From Lepisosteus oculatus (Eukaryota > Chordata > Actinopteri > Semionotiformes > Lepisosteidae): a stretch of 64,000 nucleotides of DNA. This document shows, in pieces, positions 1 through 12,790 of the stretch (position 1 is the first letter of the stretch; the number at the start of each line of letters is the position of its first letter). The position numbers were made by a program, and so were the translations under genes. The notes under the pieces are model-generated. The model saw only the letters and a list, made by a program, of their open reading frames with translations. It was not told where the DNA came from and did no database searches. The stretch lies in assembly GCF_040954835.1 (NCBI RefSeq), contig NC_090706.1, positions 40,185,148 through 40,249,147 of the forward strand, in the 5' to 3' direction.

Positions 1-912
1 ATATGATGCTTAGGTATGATGTTGCCAGAACTAAAGCTTGAAAGTAAAGTCCAGTGAGCAGTGTAGATGTCTGTAAGTTTGCTATGGCTGAAGGAGGTTT
101 GTGTAAATTCCTGTTGTGTGTTAGGATTAGGAGTTCCTGCTGACGTTTAGAAAAAATGTGACGTTATTCCACCACAAAACCTTGCCAAACTGGAATGGTA
201 GCAATAACCAACTACACGCCGATTGTTTTCTTAACTTGGCCACTGAGCTGGCCATTTAGACCAGCTTTTCGCTGTGGATTCTGTGAAATTACTGTGTGGC
301 TGCCGCAAACCCTTGTTCTTGCCAAGGGGCGAGAGCGATCGTTTTAGAGAATTGCGAGGCGAAATTGGCCCTTCCTGCTCACAAGTCTCTGTGATGGCTG
401 ATGTAATGAGATGTGCGAGCGAATACGTACCAAAACCATCTCGAAGCAGAGAGCAGCTATTTTTGGATTGAATTTCACAAGCCTGCTTGTTTACAGTGTC
501 ATAGGGCCACTTCACTTTGCCTCGTTCTGAATCTCAGAACATGGTGCTGGGCGTTTTGTCTGTTTTGTGATTTAAACTGGAGATTTACATCACTTACGGT
601 GTACATTGTACGATCATTGCGGTTTGAAATGCACTCATCAGCGGCGATTCCTTCTCACCCCACATACGTAGAAATAGCGTTGCAGCTCCCCTTTAAATCA
701 AATCATTTGATCATTTCAGCAAGGAACTTGTTCAGTTAAGTCCTAAGAGTTTTCGAAGGTTTCATTTTCTCAGTCTCGGTGATCCCGAAACGGCTCGATT
801 GAACAGCCCACCTGCTTCATTGACCCGCTTTGGGCCTGCCACACCGGGGGGCTCGCCGCCTCAGGCCCGGCCGGGTCGTGGCCCACACTGTCCCGCTGCC
901 CTTGTCTTGCAG
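1..912 (+). other. wwc1: wwc1 intron (3' part), no coding sequence seen
   Basis: This stretch lies upstream of the first wwc1 exon visible in the window. It ends in a pyrimidine-rich acceptor (cttgtcttgcag, 901-912). I found no segment matching the WW domains or the first coiled coil of WWC1, so those exons must lie left of the window. Short open frames here have no family resemblance. Confidence 0.7.
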
Positions 913-3900
913 CCTGTCGGCCAGCACTCTCTCCTGCTCGTCCGGCAGCAGCCGCGGCTCCCTGGCCTCCAGCCGCGGCTCGCTGGCCGCCTCCAGCCCG
1001 GGCTCGTCCTCCTCGCTCAGCTTCACCGACCTCTACGGTGACCCGCCGGAGCCGGGGGACCCCGACTTCCAGGGCAGGCTGGACTGCGTGCTGCAGGAGG
1101 GGGCCGCCGGCTTCCGCCCGTCCAGCTCCATCACCACCATCCACGAGAACGAGGTCATCCGGACCCCCGGCGCCGCCCCCGGCCCCCCGCGGGGGCAGGT
1201 CCCCAGGCTGTCCGAGACCCCCCGCTCCATGAGCTCCCTGTCGCCCAGGTCCTCCTTCTCCTCCCTGTCTCCTCCCTGCTCCCCGCTCCTCAGGGACCCC
1301 ACGTTCCTGGGCGGGGAGGCGTTCCTGGGTCACGGCGGCGCTGGACTAGACCTGGAGCTGCAGGGCCGGCTGGCCGAGCTCCAGCTGGACGGCAGCGGGC
1401 AGCCCAGCGCCGAAGGCCAGCACGCCCCCCCGCCTCGCAGCGCGGCCCAGGAGCTTCACGCTACGCAGGGGAGCACGACTGCAGGCGCAGAGGCAGGAAG
1501 AGGTATGGATCAATACGCTCTGGTGTTTATCATTCGATATTTCCTCGCTCGTGTGCGATACATAGCAATTGTATCTCACACCTCTGCCCTAAGTTGGATT
1601 TTGAACAATGCAAAAAAAGATTGCAGACTTCCGTACTGATGCAGCTGTTAATTTCTGGCAATTCTGGTGTTAATCAATGCAGAATGCCTTTTCTGGATTT
1701 ATGGATTTTTAATCAGTGCGAATACTTTGCTTCAGAATTCAGCATCCGATGTTCTGCAGTACAAAAGATTTGGTATTTTGCAACAATAAAACGTTAGCGA
1801 TTTGATAGGTCCAGGATCAATCTGATTGGATTGATAACCAAAATGTACTCCTTCTCCTGCATCATACTCTGCTTGTAACCCCACATCCTTCTGCACACGT
1901 GTTTTAGAGGTATACTCGCTACCCTAACCAAAAACAGTTAATTAAAACAGTCCATTAATACAGTTCAGTTATTTTCAATCTGTGTCTTTTGCAAAGCTGA
2001 GGCAGAATTCTGAGTTAAATTCCTTTTTTCTTGGACACAAGGAACAGTGTTTTTCCATGAGTGACCGTTAATGCTCATTGATATTCACTCACACAGCACA
2101 TCAGAAGCGAAGCCTCTGTCTTTTCATCTGTATAGGTCTTTTGATGTAAGACCCCAGAACACTATATTTTGTTTAAGTCACCTCCTAGGGTATAGAAACA
2201 AGCAGGAAGTTGGGGACTTGCTTTCGACTCTGTTGCACAGACAAGGTAACAGTAACATAGAAACTGGTATTTATCGCTGGAGGCAGCCGGTTGACTCCAG
2301 GAACGCTGTGTGTTTCTCCCAGATGGCAGCGCACCAGGCAGGGGCCCAGGCCCTGTGCTGAAAAGGCCGGGCGTCTCCTCAGCAGTGTCCGACGAGTCGG
2401 TAGCAGGAGACAGCGGAGTCTACGAGCCGTCCGAGCGAAGGTAGCTGGTGGCAATTTATCGGAGGGTGACTGTTGTTTTACTTATCGTGTGTTTCAAGGC
2501 CCTGATCCTGGAGGAAAGCTCTCTCCCTTTCGCCAGCGGTCTCGAACCCTGGACCTTGACAGCCCCAATTCACCATGAAATTGCCCATTTCTAAAGGCTT
2601 GGAATAATTTCATTGTTATTTATTAAATGTGTGAGCTGTTAAAATAGATCATTTGCGAATCATGTAGGTTCACAATGGTAGGGTGCATCAGCCCACAAAA
2701 AGATCTGGGTTCACTTAACTGAACAGGTCACTTTCTTATTGGAACAGTGGATCGCAAGTCTTCCCGATCTTTAGACGCAGATGACCTATAAGACTGGACT
2801 GAGGTCCTCTGGACCAGGGTTAGAGACCCCTGCTCCACATTATGGGGAACCAGGCTCAGCATTTTAAAAAGTCTGCTCTACAGAAGAGTTTGGAACTGTG
2901 AGACACTGCATTGTGCTCGAAGGAAACATGAATTATTGCAAAGGTCTACCAAACTGTTCTAGGGCACTGTGAGATATTCTAACATTATTATTATTATTAT
3001 ATTATTATATTACCACAATATTATTATCACAGTCAGTTGCTATTACGTCTCATCCTGGCATACATGCAAACAGAGTCCTTTTTTAAGGAGAAAACACAGA
3101 GCTATTCTTCGTATATTCTGGGTGCTGTTTCCCTTGCCTGTAAAGAAAAGAGTGAAACCAAGTTTGCTTTTCTCCAGACCTACAAGGCCAGCAGATGTGG
3201 TTTTAAATTCCGATGAAGGAGGATCCATAGGAACAGCTCAGATCCAACTGGGGATGAAGTACGACGCGAGAGAGAGACGATTTGCGGTATTCGTTGTGCA
3301 GCTTTGCAACGCATCTGTGCTGCCTTTACCCCTTGATGAGAAAATGTGAGTGCTGCGAACCTTTTGCTCAGATATTTGTTTTTCTTCAATGTTCACTTTC
3401 CTAGTCGGGAAATCTGCACCGAAATCAGATATTAATAAAGTCACCGTTTTGCTCCCCGGCAATGGCAGGAGTATCCCTTTCCGTTTTGTGCCATGTTTCA
3501 CGATGTTGCAAGTCATACAGATTGTAATCATTCTGAGTTTCTCACTCTAATCGTCTCGGCGCCTACACCTCCTGGGGAGAAGGCTGACCCCAGAACTGTT
3601 TGCAGCCCCCGTAGGTCCCGGTCCAACCCGTCAGCACCTCTGTTCTTTTCAGATACGTGCGTGTGGCTGTGCTCCCCTGCCCCCAGACGACGAGCTGCCT
3701 CTTCCGAACGAGGGCCTCGATCCCGCAGGACAAGCTGGAGTTCAGCGAGGTGTTCGGGGTTTCTGTGTCACTCGGGGCTCTCCGGCAGAAGACGCTGCGG
3801 GTGGACGTGTGCTACATCAAGACGTCCGGCCGGGAGGAATGCTTGGTCAGTACCTCACAGCTGGAGGCTGTCTGAGGATTTCGCTTGTGTCCTCCCAGTG

Positions 3901-6900
3901 AGCAGCCACTGTCGTGGGGACTCTGGCAATGCAGACGGATCAGCTTCAGCTCGTGTCAGCTCGCTCATTCACAGTGTCTGGGAACGTTTCCTTTCCGAAG
4001 TAATCTATTGCAGTTACAAGTTACTTGAACGAGAGATTGTTTTTAAAAAAAGACATTTGGGGAAATTGGTAGTGTATTACTTTACATAATAAACCATACC
4101 CACTATGCAGATCACAGTAGGTGATGACTATTTAAGACCTCCTGTTAATTTTAAAAAGTAATCTGTTACTTGTAGTAACTTGTAATAATAACTCGTTTTT
4201 AGTAAATCATTTTCCACCAGCACTATATATAAGATTTTCCATATTGTTCGTTTTAGCACCTATTTTTAGAAATAGAGGAGGTTAGCCTCCTGAAAGGTTT
4301 ATCACTTTCTGAGTTTGGTGTTTTCTTATAATAAAAAAGGGGGGAATCTGTGTTGATTTAACCCACCAGTCGGAGGTTTTCAAGTTTGTGCAAGAGAGGG
4401 CTAATTTATTAAAAGGCAGCTGGTGAAAGTATTTTGTAAGAAAGGGGCCAGATGGAATGCTTGTGATTTATGTTTCAGGACTGAAAAATTGAGAATGATC
4501 ATTGATTGACTTCATGCGTTTAACCAGTGTCACCGAGCAGGACATGCTGTATGCAAGTGCACTAAAAACGCTCTGCTTGGCACGGAGCTGGTAGCACAAT
4601 GCAATTAGCAGATCTATTGCTTGTCTTCCTTCATTGGTGCATATTGTTCGTGCAGTCAAGCCCTCTTCTCTGTAATGTATGGGACAGTGTCAACTTCTGG
4701 GGTGGAATAAGCTCCTGTTTTATAAAAGCAAAGCTCACAGAAAAGGCTTTCACGCATCTTTATTCCACGTTAATGCGTATTGTTTTGTTGCCGTCTCTGT
4801 GGAAAGGCTGGCGCTCAGATTAGCCTTGCAGAAGTGAGCAGCTCTGGGGAAGGATCGACCCAGTGGTACAACCTGCTCAACAACAAGTGCCTGGCAGAGG
4901 CTGGCACAGAGCACAGAGGAGCAGAGGACTCCCCAAGACGTGCCGAGGTACGACAGCTGACTTTCCTGCGCTGGTTTCTCTGTTTAAAGATCGTGTTCTC
5001 CATCTTGCCTGCAGGCAGATTGCCGGTACACTTTCCTGCGAGCTGTTTTACTAAGGAGTAGGCGGCTTGCCTGTGGGGAAAGACACTGGCCCCTGTCTCC
5101 CCACCTCCCACTGCAAAAAGATAAATGTCATTACTGGCCTTATTGTTTCCCTGTGTGTCTGCATACCCTGTGTTACTTCAGCAAAGTTTTTTTGTGTGTA
5201 AATATGCAAACTGCTGTGGTCAGTTAATGTCAAAAGTGTTTGCTTTGCAGGGGCAGTGGTAAATACCTCCCACTGACAGTTCAGCTATCGTCTGCTAAAT
5301 CTGTTTAGTTTGTGTCGGCATGTAGGGGTAATGTGTCTTTGCAGCAGTACAAGGAGGTGTGATGTTTGATGTTTTGTTTCTAAGCTGACAAAACCCTCTG
5401 TGTACACATTCTGGGGTCATTGCAAATGTTACAGGCAGTGGCCATTACCTTTTTATACCTGATCATGCAGATATGAGTCATACATTTGAATGACTGATGT
5501 AGAGTATAGCCCGTAGGGTGAGTTTGCAGGTGCCGTGTTTTCAGTTATTGGAATACCAGACGTCTTGACTGAAGAACAGGGTGTACCAATCCACTTATCT
5601 CAGGCTGCCTGGATAATAAAACTGTCCGGTTGTGCTCTAGGGTCCTGTGTCAGAACCTGTGGCTGAAATCACTGAGAGACCAGATGATGACAAAAATGCA
5701 TTTATTTCTGAGGAAGAATGGTGAGTAACATGTATTTTTTAAAAATCGTGCCTTGGTTCTTCATCTTTTTAAAAGGGCTGACGGTATAGTAATGTTGTAA
5801 GTATCCTGTGAAAGTATCGGGTATTTTCTGGAAGGTCCCTCCTTCTCCTCCTGTTGCCTTAGTTTACGTGAACACGGTCATTTTTCTTTTAAATATAGAT
5901 GGAATCTGGCCCAATCTGAGCGTGATCTGTTGTCCAGTTTGACAGCTACAAAACCAGAGGGGCTCATCTTCTTGCAGTCAGAGTGAGATGAACTTTAATG
6001 GTGGGAAGCAATGATAGCCCTTACAGGAGCACAGTAATGGGGGATGAGGCATGCTACACTGTATTTTTCGGATCTCCAGGGGCTCAACCCTCTTTTCTTG
6101 CCAAGGTGTGATTTTGCTCACGGACCTCTCCTTCCTAGGACCAGTGAGCACCTAGAAGGGGAGTTCTGGGAGGAGGGGGAAGGCAGTGATGCGGAGGCTG
6201 CTGAGGTGCAGGAGGATGAGGAGTCGTATCCAGAGACGAGCCGCCGCGCGGGAGAAGAGGGCACCGCTGGCCAGGCCTACACGGGCAGAATAACGGAGAG
6301 GGTTGGTGTGACCTTTCTCTCTGAGTTCAGGCCCTACCCCGGTTCGGGTCTGAGGAACGTCTGCCCACCCTTGTTAACACCCCTAAGATCTGGTTGGAAG
6401 CTGCAAAGAAGCTTGTTCCCCGCTCCTGCAGCCCTTCATGTAAAGAAGCACCTCGGGGTCTCAGTTTTAAACGCACTCCCCCCTGTCCTCGGCGTCCTGT
6501 GTTTTTCATAGGATTTCTGTCGCTTGTTAGGATGTTGGGAATGAGGGAAAGACAAATTAACGGGGATGTAGACTCTCCGTAATAATGCTACAAATAGAAG
6601 ACAAATGTGCTGAAGAAGTATTGTAAAGATTAGGTGCATAGCCTTAGGCCTATGGTGTTGGAAGTAAATTAATTAATAACAGGCTATTAGATACGTGCTT
6701 TTAAAAATGATGGATGACAAGTCCTCCAACCAAATTAGATATTGATTTATAAATTTGCATTGCCCTCGTCTTCAATTATAGGTGGGCGACGTTCAGTGTC
6801 CTTGGGAGTAATTATATCCGAATCTGGCAGCAAGCCATATTGCTAAGCAATCATTTATTAATTGAGGCGCGTTGGAACAGACTTAAACTAACTTCCGTCT

Positions 6901-9900
6901 TTCAGAGAGGTTTTTTTTTTACTTTGAAAATAAGGCCCTGGAGGAATTAAAGGTCGTGGCCGTCTGTTTTTGTCGTCAGGCGAATAAGGAGACCAGCACG
7001 GACAGCCTTGCGCAGGCGGCTTCGGTGGTCCGGCCCAAGGAGAGGCGAGCTGCAGCCCCCCAGCAGACCCCCCTCGTGAGGGGCAACACCATCATCCGCT
7101 CAAAGACCTTCTCTCCAGGAGCACAGAGCCAATACGTCTGCAGGGTACGGCGTTTTTTAACAGTCAATACAGTCAAAAGTCAATATGGAGGTTTTTAGCT
7201 ATACATACTGTACATGTAGAAAAGTTTAGGCTTCCCACAATGCTGCAGTGCCTGTTCTGTAAACACCAGCCTTCCAGAGCAGAGGAATCACACCAGCGTG
7301 AGTCTCAATTCTGCTCGGTGTTTTCTCCATAAATGCTCTTGTCCGCACGCGCTGAGAATTGTCACAGCACACAAGTACACACGAGGACCTGTGTGCTCGA
7401 AATTTTTTTTTTCCTGTGTTTCTATAAGTATATTTCTAGAAGACATTCAAATAATTTGACCACGGATATTTTCCTGGATATGTTTTAAAGTTTCAGTTTA
7501 GAAATTAGCCCATAAACAGTACAGACACCACATTTTTGTTCAATGTGATTTTTGTGAAGTGAAGATATGAATTTATAACAATGGCACTTAAACTGTACTT
7601 AATTAATATTTTCCCTTCTCTTGTGAAATTGGACATGGTCATTAGCCGGATCAGATTTTTTATTTTATTAAAGAGATTTCCAAATTTGGTGGAATTAACT
7701 AATAGGCGTGAGACTTTTCCAAACATCCTCCCCTGATGTGCAGTGTTGTGAAGGCTTTGCAAAGTTTGCAAAAACCATTCTTGTCTTAAAGCTCAAATGT
7801 GTTTTTCAGATAAACCGGAGTGATAGTGACAGCTCCACCTTATCAAAGAGGTCTCCCTTTGTCCGAAACGCCTCGGAGAGACGCAGTGTTCGAGTGAAAA
7901 GGGTGAGATGTGAATTTAAATACTGCAGACAAGGCACTGTCCTAGAAGCAACTGGTGTATTGGAGCCCAGGTCCTGAAGCTCACTCAAACGTCCAAAAGC
8001 CTGTAGTGTAGATATTGCCACCCCTGGTTCTGGGGAGGTCCGGTCCCTCTCGTCTTATAGGTCACCCTGAGTCAGTCTCCCACCTTTTATCTTCAACACA
8101 GCAGTACTGGATAAGAAGTTGCTAAGCTGGTCTCATTAAGCATTGATTGAGCTTGTTAGGAGCTGAGCTGAAAAGGAAAAAATTAGGATATTAAGGGAAC
8201 TTAATGCCAGTTATAAAAGTTTTGACGGAGCCAGTTCAATGGATTTCTCAGGATGAAAACCAGATCTTGACCTAGAAACATAAGTCGCAACTAGGAGAAC
8301 AGGAAGCACAGCTTTACACAAAGGGTGGCGAGAGCTGGGATCAAGCTACTCAGCCATGATCCTGCAAGGATACTGAGTCAGCTCATCTGAGTAGTAAGAT
8401 ACTGGCAAGCAAATGATCCTGACGGTCTTAACTGTTTCCCAGAGTTTGTAACTTTTTCTTATGTTCGTAAGCTCTGCCATTACTGAAACTATGTGTTCTG
8501 AGTTGTCATGTTTCAAGAAATGGTCTTTGTGTTTGTGCTGTCTTTTATGAGCAACTCTTTAAACTAGGTCATTAGCATGGAGATATGCTCGGTTCTTTTT
8601 CTCTCTGACTTAAAAGAGCCTTTGTTCTGCGCTAGAGTGGATGACTCAGACAGAACTCACAAGTTAATTACAGCTGTTTCCCCGATCACATTTTAAACAT
8701 GCCTGAAAAACTTGCAGTTTGTTTCGTTTTAGGTTTTGATCTTTTGCTTCACTTTAACGATTATGTCTCCAAAGCTTCTGTTTATTTGTGCTTTAATTAG
8801 CAATTCAAAATTCAGGTGGGTTTAAAGGCGAAATATCAGTGCAAGACTTTGTAATGCTGGAAATGACCCTCTTTCTTTTTAAAGTTCCAATTATGATATT
8901 GACAGCTAAAAACCGTTTTGCCTGAAGTTTGTTTTCGCCTCTACGTTCTTTCCCCCAGTCGCCCTGCTCATTAACCTCGGCTAACGACCTGACTTGAACT
9001 TTTGTCCCCGTGATCCTTCCCTGCACAGAGAACACATTGAAAACGTGTGCTTTGTCTACAGCTGGTGGCTGTGGGGATTTTCTGCATGTGTGCGTCAGTT
9101 TGAGGCCCACCAGCACCTGGGCTGGACAGTTTGGTGGACAGAAATAACCCAGAGAGTTCTACAAGTACCACTTTTATAAACTGACAATTTTACCAATTAT
9201 TTGCATTTCTCAGAAGTTTCCTCCTCTTATGAAACAAAACCATAGGAGTGTAATAACATGAAAGTACAATTCTGTCCCATGGGTCACCAACTCTAACCCT
9301 GGCTGTAACCCTGCTCTTGGTCTTCTGGACTTCAGACCTGCTCTGAGCTACTTAACTGAACCAACATAACCTTCAGAAAGTGAATAAACACCCTTATAAT
9401 TCCAGGGGGGACAGTGTCTTCTCTGGCTGCACCCCAGAGCTCTGGAATTCTGTCCTCAAGGGTATTGGAGTCGCCTATTCTGTCTTGGACACCTGCAGGC
9501 TCATTGCACCTTCATTTAAAGGTGCTATACAAATTAGTGTTATTATTGGCTGGTTTTTTTTTTTCATTTGACTTTTCCCACCTCTGTTGTTGGGTTCACA
9601 GCCGGTTCTTCAAGCTAGGGGGCTTGACGGTCTGCTCCGGACCTCCCTGGACATGGAGCTGGATCTGCAAGTGTCCAAGACCAAGCACAGCCGCCTGAAC
9701 CAGGAGCTGGAGGTACTTCGGCAGCTCAAAGAGCAGCTGGAACAGGCCCGCGCCCAGGGCCGGAGTGAGCTCCCCGCCTGGGTCCAGCAGGACGAGAGGT
9801 TCAGGCTGCTGCTGAAACAGGCCGAGAAGCAGGTGAGGGGACGGGCCTTGAGGAGCAGGCAGGGAGGGGGCTGAGAAATACTCCAGCAGAGGTTTGAACT

Positions 9901-11063
9901 CCAGCGGGTCCACTGCATGGTCTCTTAAAAACGCCGATGACAGCGTGTAAAAGTCAGACCTCATCTATCAGAATACTGCAGATGTCTGTCTTGAGAGCTC
10001 CAGGCTGTACTGATTCGTGAAACTGAAACTCCCGCCTGTCCTGTCGTGGTCCAGACCGAGGAGGAGCAGCAGCAGGAGCTCCGCGTCGAGAGGATGATGC
10101 GGACGGCGGCGAAAGACGTGCACAGGATCCGAGGGCAGAGCTGGAAGGAGGCCCGGGAAGTGCACTCGTTCAGGTAGGTCCGCTTCCCAGCCAGCTGTGG
10201 TTTGAGCTTCTGGGGGTTCATCAGGGTTTTCCGAGTTATCAGAGTTGTCAGAATTACTGGGGTTCGTCGGGTTTTGTCAGGGTGCGTCAGCGTTCGTGAG
10301 CTTTCATCTGTCAGGGCTGCTGGACGGACAGAATTGTGAAGAACTTTATAATCCAGACGGATGCATAAAGCGCGCTCACCTGAATCCCGAATCCCACGGG
10401 TCGTTGCCAGCAGACAGGGGGAGAGGGTAAAGGAGCAGGGACACCATCGGCAGCAGACGAACTTGACAACCAAAACTAAAATGGGCGGACGTGCAACGTT
10501 AACAAGCACCTTGTGGACATCGCAGTGTTCTGTCTTCTTCCCTCTCATCCCGATTGGTGTGCAGGACTGGCGTTAGTCTCTGTCTCTGTGGTGCTATGGG
10601 TTTAAATAGCAGCAAGAGAGTGTGTAAGTGTCTGGGTTTGAACCACTTTGACAAGAGTTGTGATTAAATGTGAGTCAATGTCCTGTGTTTGTTTTTTGAG
10701 AATTAACGGCAGTTGCTGGAACCTGGATTGAAAGCAGCAGAAATTAAACTATTTCATACTCTTAATCCAGAAACGGCTCTTAATCGTGTTGATTTTTTCG
10801 ACCATGAAGACCACACAGACTTCCTTGCACTGAAATGATTTAACTGTCCTACTGTCATTTTTCTGTTCAAAACTTTAATATTTAATTTTGAAAAAATAAC
10901 TGCATGTAATCTTGATGGAATCTGAAGAAAAAATGTTAGCATTAACGCGTCCGGAGATTGCTCTGCAAATATGATGTTTATAAACTTGTGTTTCAGGGAG
11001 AAGATGGCCTTTTTCACACGAGCCAAGATAACGATCCCCGATCTTCCGGCAGACGATGTGTAG
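913..11063 (+). CDS. wwc1: WWC1/KIBRA, C-terminal 708 residues (5' end outside window)
   Basis: WWC1 is a cytoplasmic scaffold that activates Hippo signalling through LATS and NF2 and binds atypical PKC. Exons, all with GT-AG borders and matching phase: 913-1502, 2323-2440, 3178-3345, 3653-3845, 4807-4947, 5641-5720, 6139-6301, 6980-7144, 7810-7902, 9602-9832, 10055-10173, 10997-11063. The first exon encodes the serine-rich region ([14 protein letters not shown]) and the family motif [28 protein letters not shown] block follows. Exons 3-5 form the C2 domain ([28 protein letters not shown], ending QWYNLL). The next two exons are acidic. SKTFSPG and [11 protein letters not shown] are signature motifs. 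The exons at 9602 and 10055 make a coiled coil ([32 protein letters not shown]). The protein ends [17 protein letters not shown], a PDZ ligand. WW domains and the first coiled coil lie off the left edge. wwc2 and wwc3 are relatives, but the rars1 neighbour and motif matches favour wwc1. Confidence 0.95.
2984..3012. repeat. (TTA)n microsatellite
   Basis: This is a run of about nine TTA/ATT units with slight interruptions, in the wwc1 intron before the first C2 exon. Confidence 0.85.
4948..5640 (+). other. wwc1: wwc1 intron after the C2 domain
   Basis: This intron is bounded by gtacga and a ctctag acceptor. Mammalian WWC1 has a segment of type VSALLARTSAELLAVEQEL after the C2 domain; I looked for it here and in 5721-6138 and did not find it. 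No repeat is recognised. Confidence 0.5.
8270..8475 (+). repeat. Decayed copy of a LINE-like dispersed repeat
   Basis: The segment reads like the copies near 18.1 kb and 60.4 kb. It has a tract resembling 'ttacacaaagggt', then a degraded form of the tggaacaagctrcccagcca block, and a family-typical end near 8455-8470 (tttcttatgttcgtaag). It lies in the wwc1 intron between 7902 and 9602. Confidence 0.5.
9378..9575 (+). repeat. LINE 3'-end remnant
   Basis: A decayed open frame at 9414-9520 reads like the C-terminal 'WNS' segment of fish L2/CR1-type LINE reverse-transcriptase ORFs ([10 protein letters not shown]). It is followed by the usual tail 'ggtgctatacaaattagtgttattattgg' at about 9522-9550. 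It sits just before the wwc1 coiled-coil exon. Confidence 0.6.
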
Positions 11064-12249
11064 AGCATTTCAAGTATTTTGGATTTTGGGAAAATTAACT
11101 GCTGTATTTAACTGAGATGAGACTGATATCTGGTGGTATTATGAAGAAAACTGTATGTACCCAAGGAAACATTCACATTTTTAATGTACAGATTTGTAGG
11201 AATGTGAGTTGCTCATCTGTATAGTTTTTTTGATGCACACAGAAGAACAAACAGATTCTTTTTTCTGTTATTAATTAATTGGTGAGAGATTGAAACCTTG
11301 TTTTAACATTGTTAAGATACAAACCAGTGGATTTTATTTTAGTTCTTTAAGAAAGGAATGTTTGTGGTTTTGGCAAAAAAAAAACCTAATTCATTTAGTT
11401 ACCATTTGCATGACATAAAACTCAATACAGGTATCATTTTAACTTAAAGTATGTAGCGGGGCCTTTTCTATGTGACAGTTTTATGGCTACCCAATGAAAC
11501 ATAAAAGTTAAATATTAATTTATGTTATAAATTATAATATTATAGTTTCCATCTTTTTTTTTATCCTGTTGCTTTCCCCCGCCCCAACCAAACACTTCTG
11601 TTCTATTACGCACTTTTAAATTATTTATTAGAAATTAGCTGCTGCTTCTGTGCTGAATACCAGGAGTCAAGATTGTGGCAGTTGTCGGTGATGTCTCTTC
11701 TGCTCTGGCCTGTATTGTCTGGGAGTGAGCACAGGTACGGTGCCTGTGGAACATCTGCACTCTCTTTCCGAAGTAACACATTCTGTGGCCTAACAGCCTG
11801 AAATCAGAACACATTCAATCAGAATATGTTTAGCTTTTACTTACATTTTAAAACGCACGCCCCCCAAGTAAAAAAAAAAAACATGCTCAGACCAGCTTTC
11901 ATTTTTTAAATCACTAGTCAGGAGGTTTGAGGCTTTATAAAATACATTTTGATTGAATGTGTTTTGATATCGGGCTGTTTGGCTGTGTAGACTTTCTGTA
12001 GGCACGGCCGATAATCTTCAGTGGCACTGGTGTCCCGAACAGAAGTGACTCCAGGCATCGAGCTGCAGGGCACTCTCGATCATAGCTTTCAAGGAAGGCG
12101 CAGAAACATTTCAACAAGTTCGTCCAGCCTGTTTCAGACTGAAGAAAGGAGCCGTTTCTTTGCAGAAAGGGTTGCGAGTGCTCGGACCCATCCCAGCTGT
12201 TGAAGCAGATGCTTTTGACGCTCCCAGGAAAAGATGAGATGAGACCCTT

Positions 12250-12790
12250 TGATCAATGAGCAACTAGCAAACCGATGTCAAACAAGTAAGGTGTGGCACA
12301 TGAGTCTGTAAGAAGAGGTGCAAGCAGTAGGAATCCATTCGCCACCTCTGGCCTGTTTGGTAGTAAGTTGCTAATTGGCCTCAGGACCTCATCCAGCTGT
12401 TTCCTGAAAGAAGCCAAGGTACCGGCTTCAACAACACAGCTGGGTAGCTTGTTCCAACCTCCCACAGCCCTTTGTGTTAAAGTACTGCCTCCTGCTTGTC
12501 ATCTGAAATGCACTTCCCCTTGGTTTCTACTTGTCCTCTGGTTTGGATTTCACCTCTGACTCTAAAGGAGTCTATTACAATGACTTCGCTAATGCCTGTG
12601 AGGAATTTGGGTTCTCAGATGAGTTCCCTTCGTTGTCTGTTCAGGGTTAAACAATAGGTTCTTTTCACCTGTGTGAGGACAGTTCTGTAAGGAATAGGGG
12701 GCTGCTCCAGGGTACTCTTCCTCTCTGTGAAAACGATGCACAATATTGTGAATATGATCATGCTCGTGCATTTGACCATTTTAAGATAAC
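12250..12790 (-). repeat. LINE-derived dispersed repeat, minus orientation
   Basis: On the minus strand the block encodes WNKLPSCVVEAGTLASF followed by RKQLDEV. This resembles the C-terminal 'WN-LP-VV-A-T-FK-LD' segment typical of non-LTR retrotransposon ORF2 ends. It has relatives at 8.3, 18.1, 59.1 and 60.4 kb, so it is a repeat family and not a host gene. The open frame stays readable for about 70 codons. Confidence 0.65.

Noticed and set aside
770..1333. 187-codon minus-strand open frame opposite the first wwc1 exon
   Set aside because: It is the shadow of a very GC-rich real exon; its glycine/arginine/alanine-rich product has no family likeness, and the plus frame matches WWC1 throughout.
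5899..5987. Exon-like segment after an 'aatatag' acceptor between wwc1 exons 5641-5720 and 6139-6301
   Set aside because: Joining it to the preceding exon (which ends in 'tg') would make a tga stop at once, whereas skipping it gives a tryptophan codon and keeps the frame.
12253..12465. 70-codon minus-strand open frame with WNKLPS motif as a possible host gene
   Set aside because: Related copies occur at four or more other places in the window, and the motif is typical of retrotransposon ORF ends.
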